64,000 nt of DNA from Hydra vulgaris (taxonomy: Eukaryota; Cnidaria; Hydrozoa; Anthoathecata; Hydridae): the NCBI RefSeq assembly GCF_038396675.1, contig NC_088926.1:15173501-15237500 (forward strand). The letters are read 5' to 3'. The position numbers and the translations under genes are program-made. A model generated the notes under the pieces. It did no database searches and was not told the origin of the DNA. It was given only the letters and a program-made list of their open reading frames with translations. Shown in pieces: positions 45,985-64,000 of this stretch (positions within the stretch are counted from its first letter, which is position 1; each line of letters opens with the position of its first letter).

Positions 45985-46185
45985 TAGCCATGGCGCAGTG
46001 GTAGCGCACTTGCCTCAGAAAAGGATCCGTGGTTCATACCCCACCCCTAGGCGAGTTTTGCGACATCGGTTAGGAAGGAGGTGTAAACCTTCAATTAAAT
46101 GCTCATCCGCGGTGCTCTGTGATAAGAACGTAAGAACTTATTGGGGCACCTTAAAAAAAAAAAAGAAAAAAAAAGAAAAGATTTA
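45985..46185 (+). mobile_element. tRNA-derived SINE, apparently full length
   Basis: A box TGGCGCAGTGG (45991-46001), B box GGTTCATACC (46031-46040). Body: TTTTGCGACATCGGTTAGGA, CTCATCCGC, TGTGATAAGAACGTAAG, TTGGGGCACC; A-rich tail from 46153. The split copy at 668-4260 and a tail at 46845 are relatives. The 73-residue frame over it is not a gene. Confidence 0.85.
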
Positions 46186-46522
46186 CCGGTTAAAAATGCG
46201 TCGCTCATATAACTCTTAAAAACAGTGCATTCTTATTTTAAGTCTTACTTAATGTATTAGCGCTTAAGCGTTTACAATTTACAAACAATTTGTTGCAATA
46301 AAACTATGGCAAGGAGAAGCAGTAAATTTTTATTTGATAGAAATGTGCCGATCCACACTAGTTAGTATGCAGTAGATGCAAAATGTAAGTATGAACTCAT
46401 CCAGACCACCTTTCAGAGAGCTTTTTTGCACCTCACCTGAAGTCCTCTCATAAAAACTTTTTCACATAATGACTACGGAAAATATTTTACACCCATCCAC
46501 GGAAAACTATTTGCAACCCAAA

Positions 46523-46656
46523 ATCCCTTCATGTTAAAAATCTCTTTGAGGGGTGGTCAAGTGTTTTTTCAAATATTTATGGCAGACCAAAGAGAGGGCA
46601 TCAAAAAATCAACCAAAATTCCTTCATGTTAAAAATCTCTCTGAGGGGTGGTCTTG
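46523..46656 (+). repeat. Direct repeat, about 37 bp at 95-bp spacing
   Basis: CTTCATGTTAAAAATCTCT(T/C)TGAGGGGTGGTC occurs near 46527 and 46621. Confidence 0.75.
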
Positions 46657-46839
46657 GTGAGCTTGTAGATACATTTTACATAAACTGTAAGGCGAAGCAA
46701 TCGTCTGTCTTCTTTATTGTACAATATATTAAACCCTATTTAATCTAAAATAAGTATTTGTCAAAAAGGAGTAACGAGCATAATGAAATATCTTTTAAAA
46801 AAGCGATATAATAACCGATCGAAAGTTCGTGAACAACTT

Positions 46840-46900
46840 GCCTAGCAAGTTTTGGACCCTCTGTGATAAAACCGTAAGGACTTCTTGGGGCATCTAAACA
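46840..46900 (+). mobile_element. SINE tail fragment
   Basis: CTAGCAAGTTTTG, CTCTGTGATAAAACCGTAAG, GACTTCTTGGGGCATCTAAA match the end of the SINE at 45985. Head missing. Confidence 0.65.
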
Positions 46901-46902
46901 AA

Positions 46903-46904
<2 letters not shown>

Positions 46905-46972
<68 letters not shown>
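46905..46972 (+). repeat. (TA)n microsatellite
   Basis: About 68 bp, directly between the SINE tail and a MITE. Confidence 0.95.
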
Positions 46973-46976
<4 letters not shown>

Positions 46977-46977
46977 T

Positions 46978-47169
46978 ACAGTTTTAACTTGTCAGTACCT
47001 ACTACCAAGATGTTAATATCTACTAATTACTTGTACGTAGGTATCAACTAATGTGTAGGTATTAACTACTTGGTAGTACCTACTACCAAATAGTTAACAC
47101 CTACATATTACATATATGTAGTATGTAAGTAGTAACTACTTGATAGTAGGTACTGACAAGTCAAAACTG
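46978..47169. mobile_element. MITE with 32-bp terminal inverted repeats
   Basis: ACAGTTTTAACTTGTCAGTA... at the left faces ...TACTGACAAGTCAAAACTGT at the right (about two mismatches). The interior repeats TAGGTA and GTAGTACCTACTACCAA palindromes. Confidence 0.8.
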
Positions 47170-47359
47170 TCTTTTGTTTTGACGATTGTGTTTGTTTACT
47201 TATAGCCGCACGGTTTATGGTTTATCTATTAAATAATATGTGAGCCGATAGATTTTTAAACCTCCATGGTCCTATCAGTCCCTAGTCTGCATTTGGCCTA
47301 AAATGTGCTCAATTTAAATCTACTTTTTTTAATTTTATATTTGACAGGTTTTTTAAAAG

Positions 47360-48260
47360 ACATTTGGAACTTGCAAAGAATATACCGAAAAATTTAGACA
47401 ACCAGCGGCAAACACTTCTCGTGCTCAAATTAGGTAATCGTTTACTGAACTGAAGAATTATTTTCTTGAAGAACACCCAATAAAGGTTTCAGAGTTCCTA
47501 CTACCAAAAAATTCAAGTAGAGTGCCTAATATGGAGGAAGTAGGGTTCCTATTGGACATTGGGAAGACTAAAAATAATCACTTCAAAACGTTAAAAAAAT
47601 GTTTATCGCATAGCCCCTGACACAAAAACACAAATAACGGTTCTTGGCTGAGTATCCGCAGACGGAAATTACCAAAAATCTCTGGTTATAATTTCAGGAG
47701 CACAACCTCGTTACAATTTAGACCGTGTGAATCCATCTGACTATGTTCTTAGTAAATACATTGCCGGGTGGATCTCAAGCGATTGTTTCTTTTTTACATG
47801 TTTGGCTATTTACTTCTATCCATCTGAAAAGAAATATGTTACTTTTCCAATAATTGTTTTAATGGACGGCCATACAACGAGTATGAATGTCAGAGTCGAT
47901 TAGTTCTGTCAAAACAATGGGATTAATTTGCATTGTTTTCCACCTTATACTTGCCTTTTAATGCTGCCTCAGAATGTTACAGTTTATAGGCCGCTTGAAA
48001 CATATTGGAACAAAACTTTGAAAGTTTTTATCAACGAGTTTCCAAACATGGCAATGACCACGGTAAATTTTTTTTCGGTGATTGACGTTGCTTGGAAAAA
48101 GGCAAAAGATAAACCGGAAAATGCTTTATCGGGATTTACGAAATGTGGGCTTTTTCCTTTTAATCAAGAAGCGCTTGACTATTCAAAGCCTATCGATACT
48201 TCTAAAACAACGCAGCTGTTTTCATCCCTTTTTTTCGTCTTCCTCTGTATCCTGAACTGA
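47360..48260 (+). pseudogene. DDE_1 (pogo/Tigger-like) transposase relic
   Basis: In shifted frames: GAQPRYNLDRVNPSDYVLSK, YIAGWISSDCF, IIVLMDGHTTSMNVRVD (catalytic DGH), stop, FCQNNGINLHCFPPYTCLLM, LPQNVTVYRPLETYWNKTLK, NALSGFTKCGLFPFNQEALD. The order LMDGH..S, FC..N.I.L.CFPP..., Q..V.V..PL...W, SGF...GLFPFN is the DDE_1 family pattern. Several stops. No inverted ends were found around it. Confidence 0.75.
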
Positions 48261-48517
48261 AATGTTTACTTTCTTGAGATGCTCAGAAAAAAAATTAAAG
48301 GATTCATTATTATCAGAGAATGCTCTGATCGAAGACAATTAGAACTGAGTTATAAAATTGAGAATGAAGCAACTGCTGCTGATTGGGAATGAAATATGTA
48401 AAGGTGGTTGCACATTAATTCGAATAAAAAAAATATATCCACACTTAAATCGTTGCCTGATTCTGATCTAGATGTTTCAACACCGCATGCAACTAAAATT
48501 AAAACTGCAACTACTCA

Positions 48518-49402
48518 CAGTGGGACAAGTTTTTTGTGCCAAAATCATTTTTGTAGTTTTTTTTATTAGAATAGCTATATTTATATTTAAAATGCATAAA
48601 TAAAGTAAAAAACATGTTATTATATGATATAAAAAAAAAATATTAAAAAATTAAATTTTGGTGAAAAATACGAAATATTTTTAATGGACAAGACAACTTT
48701 TATCAGTGTAAACATCAAAAGTATTACTTTTCAATGCATGTATTTGTCATAAAATAACTTTTTTAGATTTACATTTACAGAGGTTATATATTATAACAAT
48801 AATGAAAGATTTTGTTGGTATTCTTTGTGTATCAAAGAATACCTACGAAACATCTTTTTTGCATGTTCAGTATTTCTCACCAACTGGCCATTAATCGAAG
48901 ACCAATCATTTGTTATAACTTTTTTTATTGCAAAAAGTAGCAAAATATTTATGATGTATGGCTACTTACATACATTTAGCATGAGATTTACATAATCAAA
49001 TGTTTGGAGGATATTGGAGGATAGTTTATCTGATAGGTTAGTAGCAAAAAGGTTAGTAGCAAAAAAAATATAGAAAACTGTCTGTTTTCGATGCATAAAA
49101 ACTAATGATTACACTTTCGTTAAATTGTTTTTAAAAGTCTGAGCAAAAAAAACATTGATTATTAAAATAATATATTTTAAAACGAAAGTCAATAAAGTTA
49201 GTTTAAAATAATAGGAGCGTATGTTTTGGAACACATGTTAAATTAGCGTGTAAATAACCGCATAAAATAACGCTTAAATTAATATTTAATGTTTTTTAAC
49301 AAGATATTTTCTCTAATGAACATGTCTTCACCATTATGACAAATTTTCACCGTGCAATGCCGACATTAATTTTTTGGTATTTTGGCACACTCTGTCCCAC
49401 TG
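48518..49402. mobile_element. MITE of about 885 bp
   Basis: The ends CAGTGGGACA...TGTGCCAAAAT and ATTTTGGCACA...TGTCCCACTG are inverted. TA follows the right end (CA precedes the left), so a Tigger-like TA target is possible. Interior AT-rich, no gene. Confidence 0.65.
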
Positions 49403-49510
49403 TACTACTGCAAAAATACAAACCTTCAACAATTATACTCCAGGTATGTATAATGATAAAAAAAGAATCGAATTGAAAACAAATAAATAAAAGAAATATA
49501 GTATTTATTT

Positions 49511-52172
49511 TAGAGATGGGAAACGAACCGAACCCGAACCGAACGAACCGAACTAGAACCTTATCTACGACAGAACCGAACCGAACCCTAACTTTAGTTG
49601 CTACTAAACCGAACCGAACCCGAACTTTAAAACTGTTGTGAACGAACCGAATCAAACCAACTGTTCTTGCCCTAACCAAGCTAAATAGAGGTTTGAAAAA
49701 GTGAAAATTTTGCAATTCGCACATCACTACAATACATAACATGCTACATTACCTAATGTGTAACATACATAACATAATTCATTACCTAATGTATAACATA
49801 CCACGAGTTTAGAATTATTTTGTTCTATCTCTCATATAAAGTGTTGGAAGAAAATGAGTTAGTAATTTTAGTAATTAATAATTACTTTTAAAATATATTT
49901 TAATTTTTAAATTTCTTCTAAATAATTTGTTTAAATCAAAATTATTTAAAGCATAAGTTATTATTTCTTTAAAAACTAGCTAAAATTTTAAGTAATTTTT
50001 ACTTTTAGAAAAAAATGAAATATTTTCTCCCAACGTTTAAAATTGGAAATAGAACAAAATAATTCTAACCTCGCGATAAGTCTACAATTCATAACATTAC
50101 CAACCAAAATGGAAATGTTGTTTCTAAACATTTGCAATATTGAAGTGTTGTTAATGTTCTGAGTTTTTATTCATATCTTAGTAATTAATGATTGCAATAA
50201 TTACATAATATTGTAGTAATAATGAGTAACAGTAAATTAACTCGTAAATGGACTAAAAAAGTGTTAGAGAAATTGATAACAGACGGAGCGGCTCGCTTAG
50301 TACCTGCATCATGGACAAAGAGTGAATGCTGGACACGCTTCCGTTGCGTTGAAGTTGGGGATGAGGTTTGTAGCTATACTTACTGCATATAAAATTATTT
50401 AGTTTTATAAATATTTCAATAAATCAATAATCACCTGGATCTCTCAGACGAACTTGCTGGGGTTACTCATATCGCAATAACAACTGATCACTGGACCAAT
50501 GACATTCTAAAATACTCTTATCAAACTTTTACAGCACATTACATTAACAGCAGTTATTGCCTTATAAGTAAGTGTGTTGGATTGTTTGAGTTTAGTAAGT
50601 CTAAGACTGGCATTGCCGTAAAAGCAAAGACAACTGAAATACTTAAAAAACTTTTTCCTCAGACTATAAAAAGTGACAATTTGGAATTTGTGACTGATAA
50701 TGGGAGTAATATGAAGTCGGCTTATCGCAACAATGTTAGACTTAGTTGTGCAGGTCATAATCTTAATTTAGCTGTTGAAAAAGCTTTGAAATCCTCTGGT
50801 GCTAATTTAGTTCATGAAATGATCAAGACTTCAAAGGAAATGGTGGGCTACTTTAAACATAGTGGGAAAAACCAGGAACTAAATCACACTCTCAAACAGG
50901 ATGTTGCGACTCGTTGGAACAGTCAATTTTTTCTTTTGCAATCACTGTCATGCCAGTTAGATCATGTCAAGTCAATTCTTGCTGATTCAAAGCAGTTTGA
51001 CAAACTTGAGCAACTGAACAACGTTAATGAAAAATTGTTGCATGACGTCGTAGAATTTTTGCATCTCTTTCACAAGGCTACTGTACAATTGTCACATGAC
51101 AATATGCCGACGTCCCCTGATGTATGGCCAATGCTTTTTTATCTTCGATCAGTCTGTAAGATCAATGGTTCAGACAGCGACAGTATGCGTGATTTGAAAG
51201 CAGTTTTTCTGTCCAGTTTGAATGAAAAGTATGTTATTCATCCTTTGCACAAGCTATCAACACTTATTGTTCCTTCTTACAAATACTTGTCTTTTGCCAA
51301 CACAGACGATCGCAATTTTGTTTATTCAGAAATGCGTAGTATGGTGGACAAAATTATTTCTTCTTCACCAAATCAGGTGATACGAAAGGACTCAGGTAAT
51401 ACAGATATAGACAGCTTTAGTGAATGCAGTCATTCAGATCAGCTGCCTCCTGCAAAGAAGAATAAAGCTGATCTTGAATCGTATGATTTGCTGGCAGACT
51501 TAAAAACAGTTGCCACTCCATTGTCTAACGCCGACAGTAATGACACAAGACATGAACTTGACAAATACTTGGCACTGCCCGTGACAGCGTGTGATGCATT
51601 GCAATTCTGGAAAGACAATGACCGTGAACATAAGCTTCCGACGATGGCATTGATTGGTAGAAAGTTGTTGGCTATTCCTGCTACAAGTACTGCCAGTGAA
51701 AGAGTGTTTTCAGTGTGTGGGGTGACGATGAGTGAGCGCAGGGCTCGCCTAAACCCAGAAACATTGGAAATGCTGATATTTCTCAAATACAACATGCAGC
51801 CCTGATTACTAGACTGACAGTAGGCTACTTAAGCTACCGTTATCTGTGTTCAGAAAGTTACTGCTTTAATGTTTTGTGCACTTTAACTGCAGCTATTAGC
51901 AACTGCATTGTTTTTTGAACTTTTGAAGTTGCAGTATAAAAGCATTGCAAATTATTATTATTCAAGTTATTTGCAATGCTTTAACTACTTAATATTACTT
52001 TAATTTATTTGTGTTTTATCATTGTGGATGTAAAGCTTTGTAACTAATAAAAAAACAGTTGTGTTGATACCGAACCGAACCCGAACTGTCCTTAAGACCG
52101 AACTCGAACATTAGATATAACCGAACCGAACCAGACCCGAACTTTAAAAAAAAGGTTCGATTCCCATCTCTA
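49511..52172 (+). mobile_element. hAT element B, 2.66 kb
   Basis: The ends TAGAGATGGGAA(A/T)CGAACC are inverted and flanked by ATTTATTT on both sides (49503-49510 and 52173-52180): a perfect 8-bp target duplication. Subterminal arrays of CGAACCGAACC units occupy 49525-49690 and 52065-52160. One transposase gene is in forward orientation. Confidence 0.93.
50222..51805 (+). pseudogene. hAT transposase of element B, internally deleted
   Basis: ATG 50222 starts MSNSKLTRKWTKKVLEKL and reaches VGDEVCSYTYC, the first Cys pair of a BED finger; stops follow and the rest of the finger is missing. From about 50430 the frame is open to 51805: VTHIAITTDHWTNDIL (catalytic Asp), LEFVTDNGSNMKSAY (second), RLSCAGHNLNLAVEKAL, DVATRWNSQFFLL, and the C-terminal PTMALIGRKLLAIPATSTAS, ERVFSVCGVTMSERRARLNP. 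All hAT core blocks are present; only the N-terminal DNA-binding part is damaged, or an intron has been missed there. Confidence 0.88.
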
Positions 52173-52489
52173 ATTTATTTGTTTTCCAAATCATTACTAT
52201 GGCGTAGATAAAATAATTGGCTGATCAAATTGACATCCGTACTCTCCTGGAAGCTGTTAATTCAGATTCCATGATGTTTGCGGCAAACGTTCACTCAACT
52301 GCTCGAAAATTTGCCAAATTACCCTTTGGCGCGATTATCTACATGACATGTTTTTAAAAAGCTGTGGTTTCTTCGTTATTTGTTGTTCTTAAATTTTTTG
52401 AAATTATTTTTTCGTCGCGAACGAAACACATTTTATGATGCGCAAACAGTGCGCATTATAAAATTATTTTTATTACACTTAACTATAAC

Positions 52490-52499
52490 TGTTGTTGTT

Positions 52500-52538
<39 letters not shown>

Positions 52539-52626
52539 ATTATTGTTGTTGTTGTTGTTTTTGTTACTGTTGTTGTTGTTGTTGTTTTTGTTGTTGTTGT
52601 TTTTGTTGTTGTTGTTGTTGTTGTTT

Positions 52627-52677
<51 letters not shown>

Positions 52678-52690
52678 TTGTTTTATTTTA
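52490..52690 (+). repeat. (GTT)n microsatellite
   Basis: About 190 bp of TTG triplets with TTTTTG and TTATTG interruptions. Frames over it give poly-Val or poly-Leu and are not genes. Confidence 0.95.
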
Positions 52691-52699
52691 AACAATTGT

Positions 52700-53960
52700 T
52701 GTTAATCTATTATATTATAAATAGTTGTTGTATTTTTTGTTTGCTGTTTTAAATACATCGTAACTTCTTATATTATTATTACTATTACTATTACGTATAA
52801 TTTTCCGTTTAAGTTTTGTTCGGTTTTTGTTTTTATGTTTATTGACTAAGGTGTTTACTTAAAAGTAATACCTTTACTATAAGTAAATATTCCTTGAAAT
52901 GTAAAATCTATTTCACAATACATTTGACTTCATTCGATTTGTTTTGTTTAGAAGTTATCTTTCTCAAACATAAAAAAACAGCTGCTGCGATGTAATAATT
53001 AGGCAAAAAATTCGCATAGCTCAAATTTTAAAATGTAACATTTAGCGTTTAACAAATTATAATTATATTATTCAAAGTTATAAATACATATGACTATAAA
53101 AAAAAAATGCAAGCTTTATAAACCGCTCCTTAAATATACTGACTCAGTGCATTTAAGAAGAGGTTTGTAATTTATTCATAGTCAGGGTGTAGAAAGAAAT
53201 GTAACGGGACTTAATTACGCCGCATAATGCGAGATAAGTTGTTAAAAATTCAAATTACCACACCAAAAGCGGATCTGGTGACCAGACTCTGGTCACTGAA
53301 ATATAAATGACACCAGGCTAATCTCGTAATTTATACCCGCAGCAACCAACTTATAAGTCAGCTAAAATAGTAATAAAAGTACTGACTTATCTAAAGTTTT
53401 CAGACTTTATTTAAATTATTTAAAAACAATTTTTAACTTTATAATAGTTTGCAAAGCCAGTCTATTTCCTGTATTATGCATTTGTTGCTGCTGTAGTTTA
53501 TTTCTTGCTCTAACTTTTTATGAATTATAAACCATATTTAAATTAAATAAATAATCCGCTCGAAGTTATAGTGTCCGCTTTAATCTAAAGTTTAAAGTGG
53601 CACTGCACATCTCCACAACTAATGCATAACGCATTTTTATATTAAATATAATATTTTAAAGTCATTAATATGTTAAACTCATAATAAAACACACTTATAA
53701 ACTCGCTCGAAGGCAAGAGTGTTATAGACTTGGTTGATTTCAATAACCATATGAATCAGAAAACCTTGCGTTTTAAATAAATAATAACAATTTTGAATGT
53801 TTAAAATGAATTATCTACTTGACTATTATATTATTTATAGTGAGAATATATATATATTATTTGTAGTGAAAAAAAGTCATACAAGTTACATTTTATTGCA
53901 GGCTTATATTTTAGTAAACTTTAAGAAAATTTTAACTAGAAAACAACACATTTTATGTTA
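52700..53960. other. No gene recognised
   Basis: AT-rich. A possible fold-back pair (CCAGACTCTGGTCACTG near 53280) and repeated CCGCTC(C/G)(A/T)(A/T) motifs were noticed only. Confidence 0.4.
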
Positions 53961-53987
53961 TTTTAGCTGAAGTGGAGTGAAATAAAT

Positions 53988-61258
<7,271 letters not shown>

Positions 61259-61489
61259 GTATTTTATTTGTTACAATTTATTATATCCATTTATAGTAGT
61301 TTCTATTAAAATTTAAAATAGTTAAGCTCAATTAAGGTGAATAAACCAATGTCTTTAAGATAAATTTAAAATAAAAATAAAAATAAATTAAATAGATAAA
61401 ATAAAATAAATTAGTTAAAATCTCTATATATGATTGCTGAACCTAATAGTTTTAGTAGTAGCAGTAGTAGTTTTTGTAATAGAAGTGCA

Positions 61490-61690
61490 CCTTCGAGTGT
61501 GTTTGACACGGAACTTTTGGCAGCCATTGCAACCGAAGTAGTGGCAAAAAAGAGTTGTAGTGCTTTTGTTATAGGAAAATGTGAACGAAAGTGTAAGCAG
61601 ATATCTAACTTACGTTAAATTTAAATTATGTAATCTTAAAAGATACTGAAACTTATATCAACTTTTACAGTTTTACTTTCACTTGAAAAT
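61490..61690 (+). repeat. Dispersed repeat with short coding-like core, copy 2
   Basis: Core SVFDTELLAAIATEVVAKKS, then FVIGKCERKC at a GTAAGC donor-like site and CTTTTACAG about 80 bases later. Partner of 7640-7840. A serine run from AGTAGTAGCAGTAGTAG precedes it. Confidence 0.5.
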
Positions 61691-61699
61691 TTATGCATG

Positions 61700-64000
61700 T
61701 AATTGAAAAACAAACCATTTTATAAATTATTATACCAATTGCAATTAATCAACACTTTTCAAGTTGGTTCTTAAAGCAAATTAAGGAAGTGCAGCTTTAT
61801 TGCATAGCATCTAATATAACATAATATGACAATAAACAGATGTGTTGAATTCAAATCAATTTGCATAAATACAAAATCGTGTGTAATATTAGAAAACTTT
61901 TCTAATAATTGCAAGTCTTTTTGGCTTAAACTGTTTTGTTTTGAATTTTTGTATTTATGTTATTGTATTTAAAAAAATTGACAAAATTGAAAAAGTACGA
62001 AACATATTATCTCATTCAAGTGGAAAATTTAAAACTTCAATTTTAGATTTGTTTGCTCTTGATAATTTCTGATTGCTAATGTGATGTCATTTTCTTCTTT
62101 GACCATTAGACACAGCAATTTTTTTTGCAAATGTGATGTCACTTTGTGGCAAAAAGCTAAAAAAACAACAAACTAGAAATAAGATTTTATTTAAATTTTT
62201 TAGAAAAATACTTTTTATTTAAAATGTATAGAATATGGGATCTAATAAAAACTAAATATAGTAATTGCTATGTTATTTCTTTAAAACAATTTATTTGTTA
62301 CTATTGTAATAAATAAAAACTCCTATTCATGAAATGATATATCTGTACCAGTTTTGTATCTTTTTGTGCCGTTGTATGCACCATAATCAAAATTAATGTC
62401 AGATAAATGCAAAAGCAAACTTGAATTTAAGATAAATGCAAAAACAAGCTTGAAGTTTTTTTTGCTAAAAACTGACGACTGAGAAAATTTTTTTTTTGAT
62501 TTAACTTTAAGATTAGCATTTTATAGTAAAGGCTGCGTCTATAGCTTTTAATGGTTTCAGATCTTCATAGTTCTGCCATTTGTATAGCATTATGTACATG
62601 ACAGTGCACTAAACCACTGAGCTATTAATGATATGCATTTAAGAGAAAAACGAACTTAATTATAAATCTCTTATAAGCTCAGATATGCAGAAAAAGTGGC
62701 ATGTTAAATTTTTTGCTCTTAAAGCAATTTTTCAGAATGAATTATTGAAGTAAATAAGGAATAGGTTTAGAAACGATTTGTGTAGAATAGGTAAGTATAG
62801 AAGTAGTAGGTTTGGTAAAGTATTTAACAGGGCCGGAAAGCTAGGATATATCAAGCCTTGTTTTAAATAAAAAACAGCTTATCCCATTAGCTTGTTGTGA
62901 TTTTGATGTCATAAAATTATCTTTATTTGTTTTATTATTTAAAGGCAATAACTTTTTCAAACTACCCCCATAAAATAAATTACCGCAAAACAAGTTTATT
63001 TTACTAATTAAGAAAAACAAGTCTAGTATTTTGTAAATGAACATAATGTGGAATATCTATTTTGTTTCAATTTTTTTTTAAATTTTAAATAATTAAATTT
63101 ACTATTACCTAGCCTTCCCAGAAAGCATGTGCGGTAGTACACCTTATTTGTCCACGTTTAAAGTAATTTTTTTAGACACACTGACCATGGCAGTTTGCAT
63201 CTTTTAACTTATAAAGCGTTTAAATAATTTGCAGCAAAAAACTAGACTAATTTATTAAGAAAGAAAAAAATCCTTAAAAAAGGAAACAAAATATCAAGTT
63301 TATAGTTAAAACTGGAAAACTTAATAATTAAAAAATTTTTTTTTTTAAAAACATTTTTTTTTAAAAAATTTTTATACAACTTTTGTATTCTTTTTTGTTA
63401 TAGTGGTTGTTGTTTTTAGATACTGAGTTTTATACAAGTTGATGAAAAAAATCATATTATCTTTTATAATAATTTAACAACAATTGAAAGTTTAGATATG
63501 CAATTTATTCAAGATTTTTATCAGTCAGTATAATTAACAAACTAATTTGCTATGTATGCTAAAACTATGAGAAATTTTTGTTAGTTTTTTTTTCTTACAT
63601 TTATTTGTTTTGACATCTTTTCGCTTTTAAAAATGTTTTTGCTATATTTGACATTTTTTCTTTATACTTGGGTCAAATCATTATATTTCAACCAATTTGA
63701 AGAAAACTTTGTGGGTCACCATCTCTGATTTTCCTGATTTTTACATATTGTTATGTGCATTATGTAGAGAGGTTAAATTTGAAATTTCAGACTTCCAAGT
63801 ACAACGATTCAGAAGTTATAGTCTTAGAAACATGACACAGTGGCCCCCCTCGATTTACAAATGGTCAAAACAGACTACTTTAGAGCTGTATAACTTTTTT
63901 CTCGCTTTCAACAAGTGTATCATTTTTTCTAGAACTATTTTCTGGACAGTTCTCTCTTTAAAAAAGTAGTTTTTATTAACTTGTCTTGAATTAGAAAACA
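61700..64000. other. No gene recognised
   Basis: AT-rich. A (GATAAATGCAAAA(G/A)CAA(A/G)CTTGAA) direct duplication lies near 62402-62455, and (A/T)GTGATGTCA(T/C)TTT recurs at 62081 and 62132. The 63697-63969 frame lacks any recognisable motif. Confidence 0.45.

Noticed and set aside
45985..46060. tRNA gene
   Set aside because: A and B boxes are present, but the sequence continues into a SINE body shared with other copies and no acceptor stem closes.
45998..46219. 73-residue frame MVAHLPQKRIRGSYP
   Set aside because: It runs across the tRNA-derived SINE and its A-rich tail; the SINE explains the sequence.
48518..49402. Right end of the DDE_1 transposase element
   Set aside because: The CAGTGGGACA ends at 48518 and 49402 pair with each other, so this is a separate MITE lying after the transposase relic.
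49347..49742. 131-residue minus-strand frame with repeated VRFG
   Set aside because: It is the CGAACC subterminal array of hAT B read backwards.
52380..52752. Long poly-Val / poly-Leu frames
   Set aside because: Translations of the (GTT)n microsatellite.
63697..63969. 90-residue frame near the right edge
   Set aside because: No start context, motif or splice signal; composition is like the surrounding AT-rich DNA.

Overview
This is eukaryotic DNA, strongly AT-rich, with split genes, spliceosomal introns, long (TA)n arrays and a very dense set of mobile elements of many classes. The mixture (CR1/Rex-like and L1-Tx1-like non-LTR elements, a Penelope-like element with a GIY-YIG tail, P-like THAP transposases, hAT, Tc1/mariner, a tRNA-derived SINE) and several recognisable RT fragments suggest a cnidarian, most likely Hydra. 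That assignment is inference from remembered families; no search was run.

Host genes are few. Bases 1-7358 hold the last five exons of an M14 N/E-type metallocarboxypeptidase. Its first intron (about 5 kb) contains a SINE that is itself split by a 3.4-kb P-like element. The last exon joins, in frame, the peptidase and its transthyretin-like domain to a lysine-rich linker and a C-terminal CAP-Gly domain of the CYLD type. This is the most unusual gene here. A weakly supported second gene may start at 53988, with a phase-compatible second exon at 61222. Exon-like pieces of a decayed PHD-finger gene lie at 31.2-32.1 kb on the minus strand.

The rest is a layered record of transposition. 7.6-13.2 kb: fold-back repeats, a Penelope remnant and the front half (ORF1 end plus endonuclease) of a non-LTR element. 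13.4-20.6 kb: a P-like element with 60-bp inverted ends, its THAP transposase broken by an LTR retrotransposon with apparently identical 219-bp LTRs and a textbook -1 frameshift signal. 20.6-23.7 kb: L1-like and CR1-like reverse transcriptases on the minus strand. 23.7-37.0 kb: fragments lying between two inverted copies of the same terminal sequence, including a hAT element (8-bp target duplication GTAAATAT) that carries the 5' part of a non-LTR element and sits in the 3' UTR of another. 37.6-49.4 kb: a Tc1/mariner element, a hAT-like MITE, a Penelope-like RT, fold-back repeats, a SINE and a DDE_1 (pogo/Tigger-like) relic. 49.5-52.2 kb and 56.6-60.1 kb: two further hAT elements with perfect 8-bp target duplications (ATTTATTT and ATTAGAAG). 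The last 2.3 kb show nothing identifiable.

All boundaries, repeats and reading frames were read by eye. Family assignments rest on remembered motif patterns.
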